A DNA stretch of 38,875 nt from positions 1-38,875 of the forward strand of contig WNDQ01000037.1 of NCBI GenBank assembly GCA_009912175.1, written 5' to 3'. Both the position numbers and the translations under genes were made by a program. Below the pieces are notes generated by a model. That model was not told where the DNA came from. It did not search any database and saw nothing but the letters and a program-made list of their open reading frames with translations. Of the stretch, positions 10,295 through 19,869 are shown one piece after another; position 1 is the first letter of the stretch; each line of letters begins with the position of its first letter. The stretch is from Paracidovorax wautersii (GTDB lineage: Bacteria; Pseudomonadota; Gammaproteobacteria; Burkholderiales; Burkholderiaceae_C).

Positions 10295-11404
10295 ATGCCG
10301 ATCGCCCCTTCCTTCGACAGCCTGCCCGAAGCGGCGGTGCTCAGCGCCCCGCCCGCGCCCGTCACGCCCGAGCAGGCCCGCGCCGTGCTGGCGCAGTTCT
10401 ATGACCTGCCGCCCGCTTCTATTCGCCCGCTCAGCGGCGAGCGCGACGCCAACTTCCTGGTCGAGCTGACGGCGCCGGACGCGGCCTGACCGCCCCGCCT
10501 GATGCTGAAGATTTCGCACCCCGTCGAGGCGCCGCACGTGGCGGACTTTCAGACCCAGGCCCTGCTGCACCTGGCCCGGCATGCCCCGGCGCTGCCGGTA
10601 CAGCGCCTGCTGCCCATGCGAGATGGTGCCCACGCGGCCGTCACCCACGCGGTGGACGGCCAGGCGCGTGTGGTGCGGCTGTTCAGCTACCTCGAAGGCC
10701 TGCCGATGCCGCAGGCGGCGCGCTCGGCGCGGCAGCAGGCCAGCGTCGCGCGGGCGCTGGCGCGGCTGGACCTGGCGCTGCAAGACATGGCACCGCACCT
10801 TGCAGCCGGCGAGCGTATGCCCTGGGACATCCAGCGCGCCGACAGCGTGCGCGGCCTGGTCGCGCACCTCGGCTCGCCCGAGCGCCGCGCGCTGGTCGAA
10901 CATGCGCTCGACCGCTTCGAGCAACACGTGTTGCCGCGCCTGGCCGCGCTGCGCCGCCAGCCCATCCACAACGACTTCAACATCTACAACCTGTTGGTCG
11001 ACCCGGCCGACACCGAGCGTGTCTGCGGCATCCTGGACTTTGGCGACATGGTCGAAGGTCCGCTGGTCAACGACGTGGCCGTGGCCGCGTCCTACCAGCT
11101 CGACGAACGCGGCGATGCGCCCGGCGCGCTCGCGGCGATCAGCGCCTTTGCCGCCGCCTACCACCGCATCCACCCGCTGCACCCCGAAGAACTGGACCTG
11201 CTGCCCGACCTGATCCGCGCGCGGCTGGCCATGGTCGTGTGCATCGGTGGCTGGCGCGCCGCGCGCAATCCGGCCAACGCCGACTACGTGCTGCGCAACA
11301 ACCAGATCTCGTGGGCGCGCCTTCAGGCCTGCCGGCCGATTTCGCACGCCCAGGCCCAGGAGGCGCTGCGTCTGGCCTGTCCCGACCCGCTGCCGCTCCA
11401 CTGA
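10295..11404 (+). pseudogene. APH-fold small-molecule kinase (hydroxylysine/choline kinase-like), interrupted by in-frame TGA
   Basis: Phosphotransferase of the aminoglycoside phosphotransferase/choline kinase fold, 369 codons if the internal stop is ignored. The N-lobe starts at MPIAPSFDS with the nucleotide loop LSGERDANF; TGA at codon 65 (10487-10489) is followed in the same frame by PPRLMLKISHP, which contains the ATP-binding Lys. The catalytic loop His225-x-Asp227 in HNDFNIYN and metal-binding Asp248 in DFGD are intact. Restart at the ATG at 10502 would give 300 residues lacking the nucleotide loop. Kinases of this type beside AGXT2L-like PLP enzymes are related to hydroxylysine kinase, so O-phosphorylation of a hydroxylated amine is likely. 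An antibiotic-resistance role is improbable given the context. Confidence 0.82.
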
Positions 11405-11430
11405 ACCGGTGCCACCACGCCGACACCGCC

Positions 11431-12720
11431 ATGCCTCACACCGCTTCCGACTCTAACGCCCTGCTCGCGCGCCGCCAGCGGCTGCTCGGCCCAGCCTACC
11501 GGCTGTTCTACGAACGCCCGCTGCAACTGGTCTCAGGCCAGGGCGTGTGGCTGCGCGGCGCCGACGGGCGCGACTACCTGGATGCCTACAACAACGTCGT
11601 CTGTGTGGGCCACTGCCACCCGCGCGTGGTCGAGGCCATCGCGCGCCAGGCGGCCACGCTCAACACCCACACGCGTTACCTGCACGACGGCATCCTCGAC
11701 TACGCCGAGCGGCTGCTGGCCACCCTGCCGGGCGAACTCGGCCAGGGCCACGCCATGTTCACTTGCAGCGGCAGCGAGGCCAACGACCTGGCGCTGCGCA
11801 TCGCCCGCACGCACACCCGGGCGCAGGGCGTGATCATCACGCACAACGCCTACCACGGCGTCACCGCCGCGCTGGCCGAGGCCTCGCCCTCGCTCGGCAC
11901 CTACGTCAAGCTGGGCGCGGCCGTGCGCACCGTGCCGGCGCCGCAGCCCTGGGGCCTGCCGCCCGAGCAAGCCGCACAGGCTTTCGCGGCGGGGGTTCAA
12001 GCCGCCATCGACGACCTGCGACTCAGCGGCCTGGGCGTGGCCGCGCTGCTGGTCGACACCGTGTTTTCCAGCGACGGCATCCACACCGATCCCCTCGGCC
12101 TGCTCGGCCCGGCGGTCGAAGCCGTGCGCGCCGCGGGCGGCGTCTTCATCGCCGACGAAGTGCAGCCCGGCTTTGGCCGCACCGGCGACACCTTCTGGGG
12201 TTTTGCGCGCCACGGCGTCGTGCCTGACATCGTCACGCTGGGCAAACCCATGGGCAACGGCCACCCGGTCGCGGGGCTGGCGGTGCAGCGCGACGTGCTC
12301 GCGGCCTTTGCGCGTGAATGCCGCTACTTCAACACCTTTGGCGGCAACCCGGTCGCCATGGCGGCTGCGTCGGCCGTGCTCGACGTGCTGGAGGCCGAGG
12401 GCCTGCAGGCCAACGCGCAGCGCACCGGCGCCTATTTGCGCGCGGGCTTGCAGCGGCTTGCCGCGCGCCATCCGGTGATCGCCGAGGTGCGCGGCGCCGG
12501 CCTGTTCGTGGGCGTGGAATTGCGCGGCGCCGACGGCCAGCCCGCGACCGAACGGGCGACGCGGCTGGTCAACCAGCTGCGCGACCATGAGGGCATCTTG
12601 CTGAGCGCGACCGGGCCGCAGGCCCACATCCTGAAGATCCGCCCGCCGCTGGTGTTCGAGCCGGCCCATGCCGACTATCTGGTCAACGGCATCGACCGCG
12701 CGCTGACGGCGCTGGACTGA
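11431..12720 (+). CDS. class III PLP enzyme, phospho-lyase-like (AGXT2L/EtnppL family)
   Basis: PLP-dependent protein of 429 residues in the class III aminotransferase fold. The Schiff-base Lys272 lies in TLGKPMGNG; CSGSEAND near residue 112 binds the cofactor phosphate. Several details match the branch that contains ethanolamine-phosphate and 5-phosphohydroxylysine phospho-lyases: NNVVCVGHCHPRVVEAI, TRYLHDGILDYAERLL and the C-terminal GPQAHILKIRPPLVFE. Such enzymes cleave O-phosphorylated amino alcohols to aldehyde, ammonia and phosphate. The preceding kinase would supply this kind of substrate, which strengthens the reading, but a true transaminase cannot be excluded. The start at 11431 gives the normal family N-terminus (ARRQRLLGPAYRLFY). 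Confidence 0.88.
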   Translation: MPHTASDSNALLARRQRLLGPAYRLFYERPLQLVSGQGVWLRGADGRDYLDAYNNVVCVGHCHPRVVEAIARQAATLNTHTRYLHDGILDYAERLLATLPGELGQGHAMFTCSGSEANDLALRIARTHTRAQGVIITHNAYHGVTAALAEASPSLGTYVKLGAAVRTVPAPQPWGLPPEQAAQAFAAGVQAAIDDLRLSGLGVAALLVDTVFSSDGIHTDPLGLLGPAVEAVRAAGGVFIADEVQPGFGRTGDTFWGFARHGVVPDIVTLGKPMGNGHPVAGLAVQRDVLAAFARECRYFNTFGGNPVAMAAASAVLDVLEAEGLQANAQRTGAYLRAGLQRLAARHPVIAEVRGAGLFVGVELRGADGQPATERATRLVNQLRDHEGILLSATGPQAHILKIRPPLVFEPAHADYLVNGIDRALTALD

Positions 12721-12734
12721 AAAGCGAAAAGCGC

Positions 12735-14069
12735 TCAGGCGCGCGGCCGAACGCCGCACCAGTCGACGATGAACTGCACCATCGTGGCGGTCACCCGTTT
12801 CATGCTCTCGATCGACACGGCCTCGTCGATGCCGTGGATGTGGCGCGCCAGCGGGCCGTAGTTGGTGACGGGCAGCGTGGTGCCCAGCTGGAAATGGCGG
12901 CCATCGGTGGTCGCCGTGCAGGCCAGCCGGCGTGGCGGCTGGCCGTTGATCTTTTCGTGGGCGCCCGCCAGCAACTGCATGGCCGGGGTGTCCAGGTCGT
13001 AAACACAGCCGGGCGACCGGTGGCCCTTGGCCACGATCTCCACCGTCAGGTCAGCGTTGATCTGCGCCACCTTGGCCCGGATGCGCGCGCTGATGAGCGC
13101 AATCGCCTCGTCGGCCGGCATGCCCGGGAAAAACCCAAAACGCAGGCCCAGTGTGCAGGTGCAGGGCACCGACGAACTCCACTCGCCGCCTTCGATGCGG
13201 CCCAGGTTGAAGTTGATGGGATGCTCCACGCCTTCGAACGCCGGGTGACGGTTTTCAGGGGCGTTCCATTCGGTTTCGAGCAGCTTGAGGTCGGCCACCA
13301 GCGCGATGCCGGCCTCGATCGGGTTCAGGCCCTGGCCCATGTAGGCCACGTGCGCGGGCCGGCCCGTCAACGTGACGAACAGCCAGCACACGCCGACCTG
13401 CGCGGCCATCAGCGTCTCGCCAAAGGGTTCGGGAATGATGACGGCGTCGAAGTCGGTCAGTCGGGCTTTGCCCAGCGCGTGGCGCAGCGCATGCAGCGTC
13501 GCCAGCGTACCGTTGCCGGTGTTTTCTTCGTCGAGTACGGCGTTGAAGCCCACGATGCCCGCGGGCTCCAGGCCCAAGTCGTGCAGTGTGCGCAGGGCGG
13601 CCAGTGCGCAGACCAGCCCGCCCTTCATGTCGCCCGCGCCGCGCCCATGCAGCCAGCCGTCGGCTACCCAGGGCTCGTAGGGCGGGCGTGTCCACAAGTC
13701 GTCGGGGCCGGTCGGCACCACGTCGAGGTGGCCGTTGAACAGCACCGAGCGAGCCCACTCGCCCGGGCCTGGATCGCCTGCCGGCACGTGGCGCGCCAGC
13801 AGGTTGTAGCGCCCGCCATCCGGATCGCACGGGCAGGAAAAAAGCGGATCGTTCGCCAGCAAATGGCTGTCGAGCACGATGCGCTCGCTCGCCAGCCCCA
13901 GCTCGGCCAATGCCGCCTCCATCACCGCCACCGCCGGCTGCTCCGCGCCCGAGGGGCTGGCGGCAGCCACCAGGCGCGAGAGCGTCTCGACCAGGTAGGG
14001 CTCCTGCCGCGCGACGGCGGCCTGGATGCTGGCGGTATCTGGCGATGTCAAGGACGGCATGGCGGGCAA
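12735..14069 (-). CDS. M20-family metallohydrolase (ArgE/DapE-like N-deacylase)
   Basis: Di-zinc amidohydrolase of 444 residues in the M20 family (acetylornithine deacetylase, DapE and relatives), expected to cleave an N-acyl amino acid or a small peptide. Metal and catalytic motifs are His114 and Asp116 in NGHLDVVP, Asp147 in GRGAGDMKGG, Glu181/Glu182 in LDEENTGNG, Glu214 in PEPFG and a late His in LARHIHGIDE. A dimerisation domain lies between about residues 225 and 345. No signal peptide, so cytoplasmic. It is convergent with the PLP enzyme (14 bases apart) and 16 bases from the asparaginase gene upstream on its own strand, so the two hydrolases may be co-transcribed. The start could also be nine bases further in (MPSLTSP). 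The substrate is unknown. Confidence 0.88.
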   Translation of the reverse strand: MPAMPSLTSPDTASIQAAVARQEPYLVETLSRLVAAASPSGAEQPAVAVMEAALAELGLASERIVLDSHLLANDPLFSCPCDPDGGRYNLLARHVPAGDPGPGEWARSVLFNGHLDVVPTGPDDLWTRPPYEPWVADGWLHGRGAGDMKGGLVCALAALRTLHDLGLEPAGIVGFNAVLDEENTGNGTLATLHALRHALGKARLTDFDAVIIPEPFGETLMAAQVGVCWLFVTLTGRPAHVAYMGQGLNPIEAGIALVADLKLLETEWNAPENRHPAFEGVEHPINFNLGRIEGGEWSSSVPCTCTLGLRFGFFPGMPADEAIALISARIRAKVAQINADLTVEIVAKGHRSPGCVYDLDTPAMQLLAGAHEKINGQPPRRLACTATTDGRHFQLGTTLPVTNYGPLARHIHGIDEAVSIESMKRVTATMVQFIVDWCGVRPRA

Positions 14070-14085
14070 GCAGGGGCGTGGCCGA

Positions 14086-15255
<1,170 letters not shown>

Positions 15256-15505
15256 TTAAGGGAACCCCGGCATGCCAGGCACGCCTGCGCATGGGCCGAA
15301 GACTGTGTTGCAGAGACCGTGACAACGGTTGCGCATCGTACTAGCGAAAACGGTGCCAGCCTTGCAAACGCAGGCGAGTCTAGGGGCTGCGGCGCCCTTT
15401 TGGCGTACTCATGCACCATGCCGGTTTGCGATGCACCAATGCATCTTCAGCATGTCTGGGTTTTCCTGGATAGCCGCCTCGCCCAAGAAGGTGTGGGCGG
15501 TCTTT

Positions 15506-17005
15506 TCACGCCGTCGGCTCGGCCTCGAAAAGCGGGGGTTGCAGCGCGTGCGCCAGCGCCTCGACCTGGGCCTGGCGCGCCGGGTCCTGGTAGGCCGCGC
15601 GTGCGGCGCGGGACAGCGCGCCGCGCACATCGGTTTCGTTGAGTGCCGACCACGACGCGTGGGCGCGCGCCTTGTCCAGCGGCACGGGCAAGCGGCCACC
15701 CGGCCATGGGGCCGTGCTGGCGGACGGGCCCGCGGCGCCGGCGTCTATCGCCACCGCATCCTGCGCCGCATGGCCACGCGATTCGAGCGCGCGCAGCAGC
15801 AGGCGCTGGCGCAGGGCCAGCAGGCGCAGCACCGCTTCATCCACACGCAGCACACGTTCACCCTGCACCCGCCCCCACCAACGCTGGCCATAGCTGCGCA
15901 CGGTCTGCCATGCGCCGCCGGCCAGGGCACCGACCAGTGCGGCCGTGCCCAGCGACAGGCCGGCCAACATCACATCCACCCCGGCACCCACCGCCGCGCC
16001 CGCGGCCATGCCGCCGCCCACACGCACGCCGAACTGGCGCAGCGTCTCGGCGTTGAACAGGTCGTCGCCCCACAGGCCGTCAAAACCCGGCAAGCCAGGC
16101 GCCACGGCGTCGCCGCGCCGAAAGGCGTAGAGCGCCAGCAAGGCCTGCGTGCAGCGCTGTTCGCGTTCGCGCACCGCGTCGTGCAGCGACGCAACGGCGG
16201 CCTGCACCGCCGCGTCATCACTGGCGGCCAGGCGGCGCGCCGCCGCCACGTCGGCCAGCAGTTCGGCCACCAGGTGCGCGGCCTGGTCCCGGCGCTCGCG
16301 CGCCTGCCCGGCCAACTCGGCCTGCAGCCGCTCCAGTTGCGGGCGGGCGGTCTCCAGCAGCACGGCCAGACTGCCGTACAGGCGCTGTTCGCCGTCGACG
16401 GGCGGTGTCACGGTGTCGAAACGCACGGCGGCGTGCAGGCCGACGCGGGCCAGCACCTCGCGCCAGGTCGCCTCGTGCGTGGCCGCGTCGCGCACGAAGT
16501 TGAACACCGGCAGCAAAGGCTTGCCCGCCATGGCCAGCACGGCGAGTTCGTCGCGGTACTTGGGCAGCACGGGTTCACGCACGTCGATCACATAGATGCC
16601 GGCCTGCACCGCCAACAACTGGCGCAGCACCTTGGCTTCCTGCTCGTAGCGCCCGCGCGCCTGCGTGGAGCCGAGGAAGGCGTCGATGCAGGCGGGGCCG
16701 TCCAGCCGCTCGCCCGTGGCCCCGGTGGGGGTCAGGGGCAACTGCGCCAGCCGCGCCAGTTCGTCGCGCAGGCCGATGCCGTCTTCCAGGCCCGGCGTGT
16801 CGTGCAGCACCAGCAGCGGCTCACCGCCCACCCGCAGTGCCGCGCCTTCGACATGGCGCGTGGTGCTGGGCCGGTGCGAGACCTCGCCAAAATCCACGTC
16901 GCGCAGCAATGTGCGCAGCAGCGAGGTCTTGCCCACGTTGGTATGGCCCACCACGGCGATGTGCAGCGCCGGGTCGCCATCCCGCCGAAACCCTTTCACC
17001 TTCAT
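15506..17005 (-). CDS. DUF3482-type GTPase with C-terminal membrane hairpin
   Basis: Era/TrmE-like GTPase of 499 residues with a DUF3482 C-terminal domain. G1 is GHTNVGKT at 20-27, a probable G2 Thr lies in PSTTRHVEG, and G3 is DTPG at 69-72. The G4 position reads N169-F-V-R-D instead of the usual N-K-x-D, so base specificity may differ. Around residues 315-365 a Gly/Ala-rich hydrophobic pair of segments (GGGMAAGAAVGAGVDVM, LGTAALVGALAGGAW) resembles a membrane hairpin. The ATG overlaps the stop of the DUF2868 gene as ATGA, so the two are coupled; this gene pair is a known conserved neighbourhood in beta- and gammaproteobacteria. The function of the pair is not established; a membrane-associated GTPase role is inference. 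Confidence 0.88.
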   Translation of the reverse strand: MKVKGFRRDGDPALHIAVVGHTNVGKTSLLRTLLRDVDFGEVSHRPSTTRHVEGAALRVGGEPLLVLHDTPGLEDGIGLRDELARLAQLPLTPTGATGERLDGPACIDAFLGSTQARGRYEQEAKVLRQLLAVQAGIYVIDVREPVLPKYRDELAVLAMAGKPLLPVFNFVRDAATHEATWREVLARVGLHAAVRFDTVTPPVDGEQRLYGSLAVLLETARPQLERLQAELAGQARERRDQAAHLVAELLADVAAARRLAASDDAAVQAAVASLHDAVREREQRCTQALLALYAFRRGDAVAPGLPGFDGLWGDDLFNAETLRQFGVRVGGGMAAGAAVGAGVDVMLAGLSLGTAALVGALAGGAWQTVRSYGQRWWGRVQGERVLRVDEAVLRLLALRQRLLLRALESRGHAAQDAVAIDAGAAGPSASTAPWPGGRLPVPLDKARAHASWSALNETDVRGALSRAARAAYQDPARQAQVEALAHALQPPLFEAEPTA

Positions 17006-18537
17006 GCTGCGCTCCCCGTACCCGGCACCGTCACACCGCTTTCGAGCCAGGCCAGCGCCACGCCGTCGGCCAGCCGCAGGCCGGCGCCGTCCAGCGCTTC
17101 CTGCCAGCTCTGCCATCGGCCGGGATCAGGTGGGCTGCCATCGGGCGGCGGCAGCAGCCACACGCGGGATTCACCGGCCAGGCGGGCCAGGTCGACCAGC
17201 AGCCGCAGCGTGCCGCGGTCGGGCGTGTGCCGCGCATCGCACACCAGTTGCAGCCGCCGCGCGGGCGCCCGCTGCAACTGGTCGAGCGCACGCTGGCGCT
17301 GTCCGCCGCTGTCAAGCCGGCCGCCATCGTGCACGTCGCCTGCCACGCCCTCGGGCAAGGCAGGCGGCCATTCGTGGTCCGGGCCCAGTTCGACGGCAAA
17401 CAGCACGGCGTCCTGGGTCCACTGCGCGCCCGGTCCCGAAACGCCCCCCGGCTCCAGCGCGTGGCGGTCCAGTGCCGTCGGCGCGGCATCGCTCACGTCC
17501 AGCGCTTCGCCCGCCGGCATCAGGCGCGCACGCAGCAGGCGATGGCTGGGCAGGTCCTCGTCCACCCGCAGCCGGCGCACGCCGCGCCGCCAACCCCAGG
17601 CGCAGGCCAGCAGCAACAGCAGCCGGGGCAGCAGGCCGTAGACCGTCACCACGCCGATCAGCCACAGCGCCCATTGCTGGCGCACGGCAGCGTCCGTGAT
17701 CAGGCCCTGCCCGCTGGCGGCGATCAGACCCGGCTCCAGCCTTGGAAAGCCCAGTTGCGCGGGCAGCCAGCCCAGCGCCTGCGTGAGCGCGACAAAACTC
17801 GCGTCGCCCAGCAGCGTGCTTTCCCAGACGAAGCCATAACGCCGTGTGGCCAGCAGCAACAGCACGGCGCCCAGGGCCACCAGCAGGACCAGCAGCCACA
17901 GGCCGTGGCTGAACAGCCCGGCCAGCCAGCGCAGCAGGCGGCCGCGCTGCAACACCGCCAGCAATGCGGGCCCCAGTTGCCAGGCACGGGCATCACGGCT
18001 CAGACGCGCGCTGATCGACAGCCACAGGCGCGCAGGCCAGCCGATCGCCCCCACGGAGGCCGCGCGTTTGCCGGACGCGGCGCCCAGCACCAAACCCAGC
18101 AGCCAGATCAGCAGCATCACCCAGTTCAGGCCCAGCAGCGCACCGAGCGCGCGGTAGACATTGATGGTGGCCTCACGCCCGGCCACGGCGTCATCGCCAA
18201 ACGCGGCCCAGGCCAGCCCCAGGCCGCTGACGATGGCCAGCACGGCCAGCGCCAAGGCAGCCCAGGCAGCACCCTGGCGCCACGCCGACTGCGCCGCCAC
18301 CAGCCCGTCGCGTTGCCCCAGCGACCAGGCGCGCGCCTGCAGCCGATGGCCAAAGCCGCCCGCCGCGGCGCGCGCCTCGCGGTTGGCCTGCTCGTCGTCG
18401 AGCCAGCCGGTGTGCGCCTCCGTCAGGCGCACGGACTCGGTCATCCAGAGGCTGCGCAAGCCGTCCGGCGGCGGCAGGCCGCGGGCGCCATCGCCAGGGG
18501 GCGGGGAAACATCGGAAACGACCGGAACAGCAGGCAT
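17002..18537 (-). CDS. DUF2868 membrane protein, partner of the DUF3482 GTPase
   Basis: Protein of 511 residues with a soluble start (LRSLWMTESVRLTEAHTGWLDDEQANREA), two hydrophobic segments near residues 90-150 (AAWAALALAVLAIVSGLGLAWA, LLGLNWVMLLIWLLGLVLG), further membrane segments near 210-240 and 290-325, and a soluble C-terminal region of about 180 residues. The opening WMTESVRLTEA...DDEQAN is characteristic of DUF2868. The downstream GTPase gene overlaps it by four bases. The C-terminal domain has no motif I recognise. The pair probably forms one membrane complex; no function can be assigned with confidence. Confidence 0.85.
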   Translation of the reverse strand: MPAVPVVSDVSPPPGDGARGLPPPDGLRSLWMTESVRLTEAHTGWLDDEQANREARAAAGGFGHRLQARAWSLGQRDGLVAAQSAWRQGAAWAALALAVLAIVSGLGLAWAAFGDDAVAGREATINVYRALGALLGLNWVMLLIWLLGLVLGAASGKRAASVGAIGWPARLWLSISARLSRDARAWQLGPALLAVLQRGRLLRWLAGLFSHGLWLLVLLVALGAVLLLLATRRYGFVWESTLLGDASFVALTQALGWLPAQLGFPRLEPGLIAASGQGLITDAAVRQQWALWLIGVVTVYGLLPRLLLLLACAWGWRRGVRRLRVDEDLPSHRLLRARLMPAGEALDVSDAAPTALDRHALEPGGVSGPGAQWTQDAVLFAVELGPDHEWPPALPEGVAGDVHDGGRLDSGGQRQRALDQLQRAPARRLQLVCDARHTPDRGTLRLLVDLARLAGESRVWLLPPPDGSPPDPGRWQSWQEALDGAGLRLADGVALAWLESGVTVPGTGSAA

Positions 18538-18706
18538 GAATCAACAGAGGTCAACAGCGGATCGGAACAAGGACGCCCACGGCAAACACCAGCATCGGCC
18601 GGCAGGATGTGCGCGCGGAGCGCGGCCTATGCTGCCACAGCCCCGCGCGCCGCCAAGTGGGACGAGGCCGCGAGTGCGGCGGCCTGCGCCCGGGGACAAT
18701 GCGGCC

Positions 18707-19861
18707 ATGCGCCGTTTTCTTTTCAGCGATTCAGCCGTGCCCTCGCCTGCCCCGCGCGGGCTCACCCGCCGCCAGGGCTTGCGCCTGGGACTGGTCGCCG
18801 GCCTGTTGGCCGGCGCGGCCGATCCGTTTGCGCAGTGGCCGCGCCTGGGTGCCGCGCAGGCCCTGCCGCTGCGCACGTTGCAGTTCCCGCGCGACCATGG
18901 CAGCCACCCGGATTTTCAGACCGAGTGGTGGTACGTCACCGGCCAACTCGAAACCGCGCCGGGCCAGCCGGCCTACGGTTTCCAGGTGACCTTCTTCCGT
19001 TCACGGATTGCATCCACACAGACGCTGGACTCCGCCTTCGCCGCCAAACAACTGCTGTTCGCCCACGTGGCCGTGACCGACGTCGCGGCCGGCCGGCTCC
19101 ACCACGACCAGCGCATGGCGCGCGCCGGCCAGGGCCTGGCCGAAGCCGGTGAGCATGACATGGACGTCTTCATCGGCCCCTGGCGGCTGGCCAGCGAGGC
19201 TGCGGGCCGGCACCACGCACGCATCGAGGGCGAGGCCATCGGCCTGGACCTGGTGTTCGAGGACAGCCAGCCCCTGCTGCTGCAGGGCGACCAGGGCCTG
19301 TCGCGCAAGGGGCCCTTGCCCGAGCAGGCCAGCTACTACTACAGCCGCCCGCAGTTGCGGGTGCAAGGGTCCCTGCGGTTGGGCAACGCCGCGGCCGTGA
19401 AGGTGGCCGGCACGGCCTGGCTGGACCACGAATGGAGCCAGGCGCTGCTGGCGCGCGACGCCGAAGGCTGGGACTGGATGGGCATGAACCTGCACGACGG
19501 CAGCGCGCTCACGGTTTTCCAGTTGCGCCGTGCCGACGGCACTGCCTTGTGGACCGGCGGCTCGTGGCGGCCCGCGGGTGGCGCCGCCCGCATCTTCGCG
19601 CCCGGCGAACTCGTCTGGCAACCCGGCCGCATCTGGACCAGCGCGCGCAGCGGTGCACGCTACCCCGTTGAATGGACGGTGGCGACACCGGCCGGCCGCT
19701 TCGGCGTGCAGGCGCTGGTCGACGACCAGGAGCTGGACGCCAGCGCCAGCACCGGCGGCATCTACTGGGAGGGCCTGAGCCGGCTCACCCGCAACGGCCA
19801 AGCGGCCGGTGCCGGCTACCTGGAGATGACGGGCTACCACAGCCCGCTGCGGGTGCGCTGA
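18707..19861 (+). CDS. exported CrtC/AttH-like lipocalin-type protein
   Basis: 384-residue protein of the hydroxyneurosporene synthase/AttH superfamily, recognised from TEWWYVTGQLE near residue 70, the QVTFFRS strand, the middle Ser/Tyr-rich YYYSRPQLRVQGSLRL segment, and TAWLDHEWSQALL about residue 240. The leader has a twin-arginine-like T-R-R-Q-G-L-R-L-G before a hydrophobic stretch, so Tat export is likely. In many bacteria such genes sit next to LolE-type ABC permease genes; here none is adjacent. Some relatives hydrate carotenoids, but no carotenoid genes are nearby, so a lipid-related periplasmic role is only a guess. It is divergent from the DUF2868 gene and convergent with livM. The ATG at 18707 was selected for the leader; the open frame further left is antisense shadow. 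Confidence 0.85.
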   Translation: MRRFLFSDSAVPSPAPRGLTRRQGLRLGLVAGLLAGAADPFAQWPRLGAAQALPLRTLQFPRDHGSHPDFQTEWWYVTGQLETAPGQPAYGFQVTFFRSRIASTQTLDSAFAAKQLLFAHVAVTDVAAGRLHHDQRMARAGQGLAEAGEHDMDVFIGPWRLASEAAGRHHARIEGEAIGLDLVFEDSQPLLLQGDQGLSRKGPLPEQASYYYSRPQLRVQGSLRLGNAAAVKVAGTAWLDHEWSQALLARDAEGWDWMGMNLHDGSALTVFQLRRADGTALWTGGSWRPAGGAARIFAPGELVWQPGRIWTSARSGARYPVEWTVATPAGRFGVQALVDDQELDASASTGGIYWEGLSRLTRNGQAAGAGYLEMTGYHSPLRVR

Positions 19862-19869
19862 AAGCTGGC

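Noticed and set aside
10295-11404. Aminoglycoside resistance gene
   Set aside because: The fold is shared, but the neighbouring phospho-lyase-like PLP enzyme and catabolic context point to a metabolic kinase.
12721-12734. Bidirectional terminator between the PLP enzyme and the M20 gene
   Set aside because: The gap is only 14 bases, and I found no stem with a T-run.
15329-17641. 770-codon open frame on the plus strand
   Set aside because: It is antisense to the DUF3482 and DUF2868 genes and has shadow-type composition.
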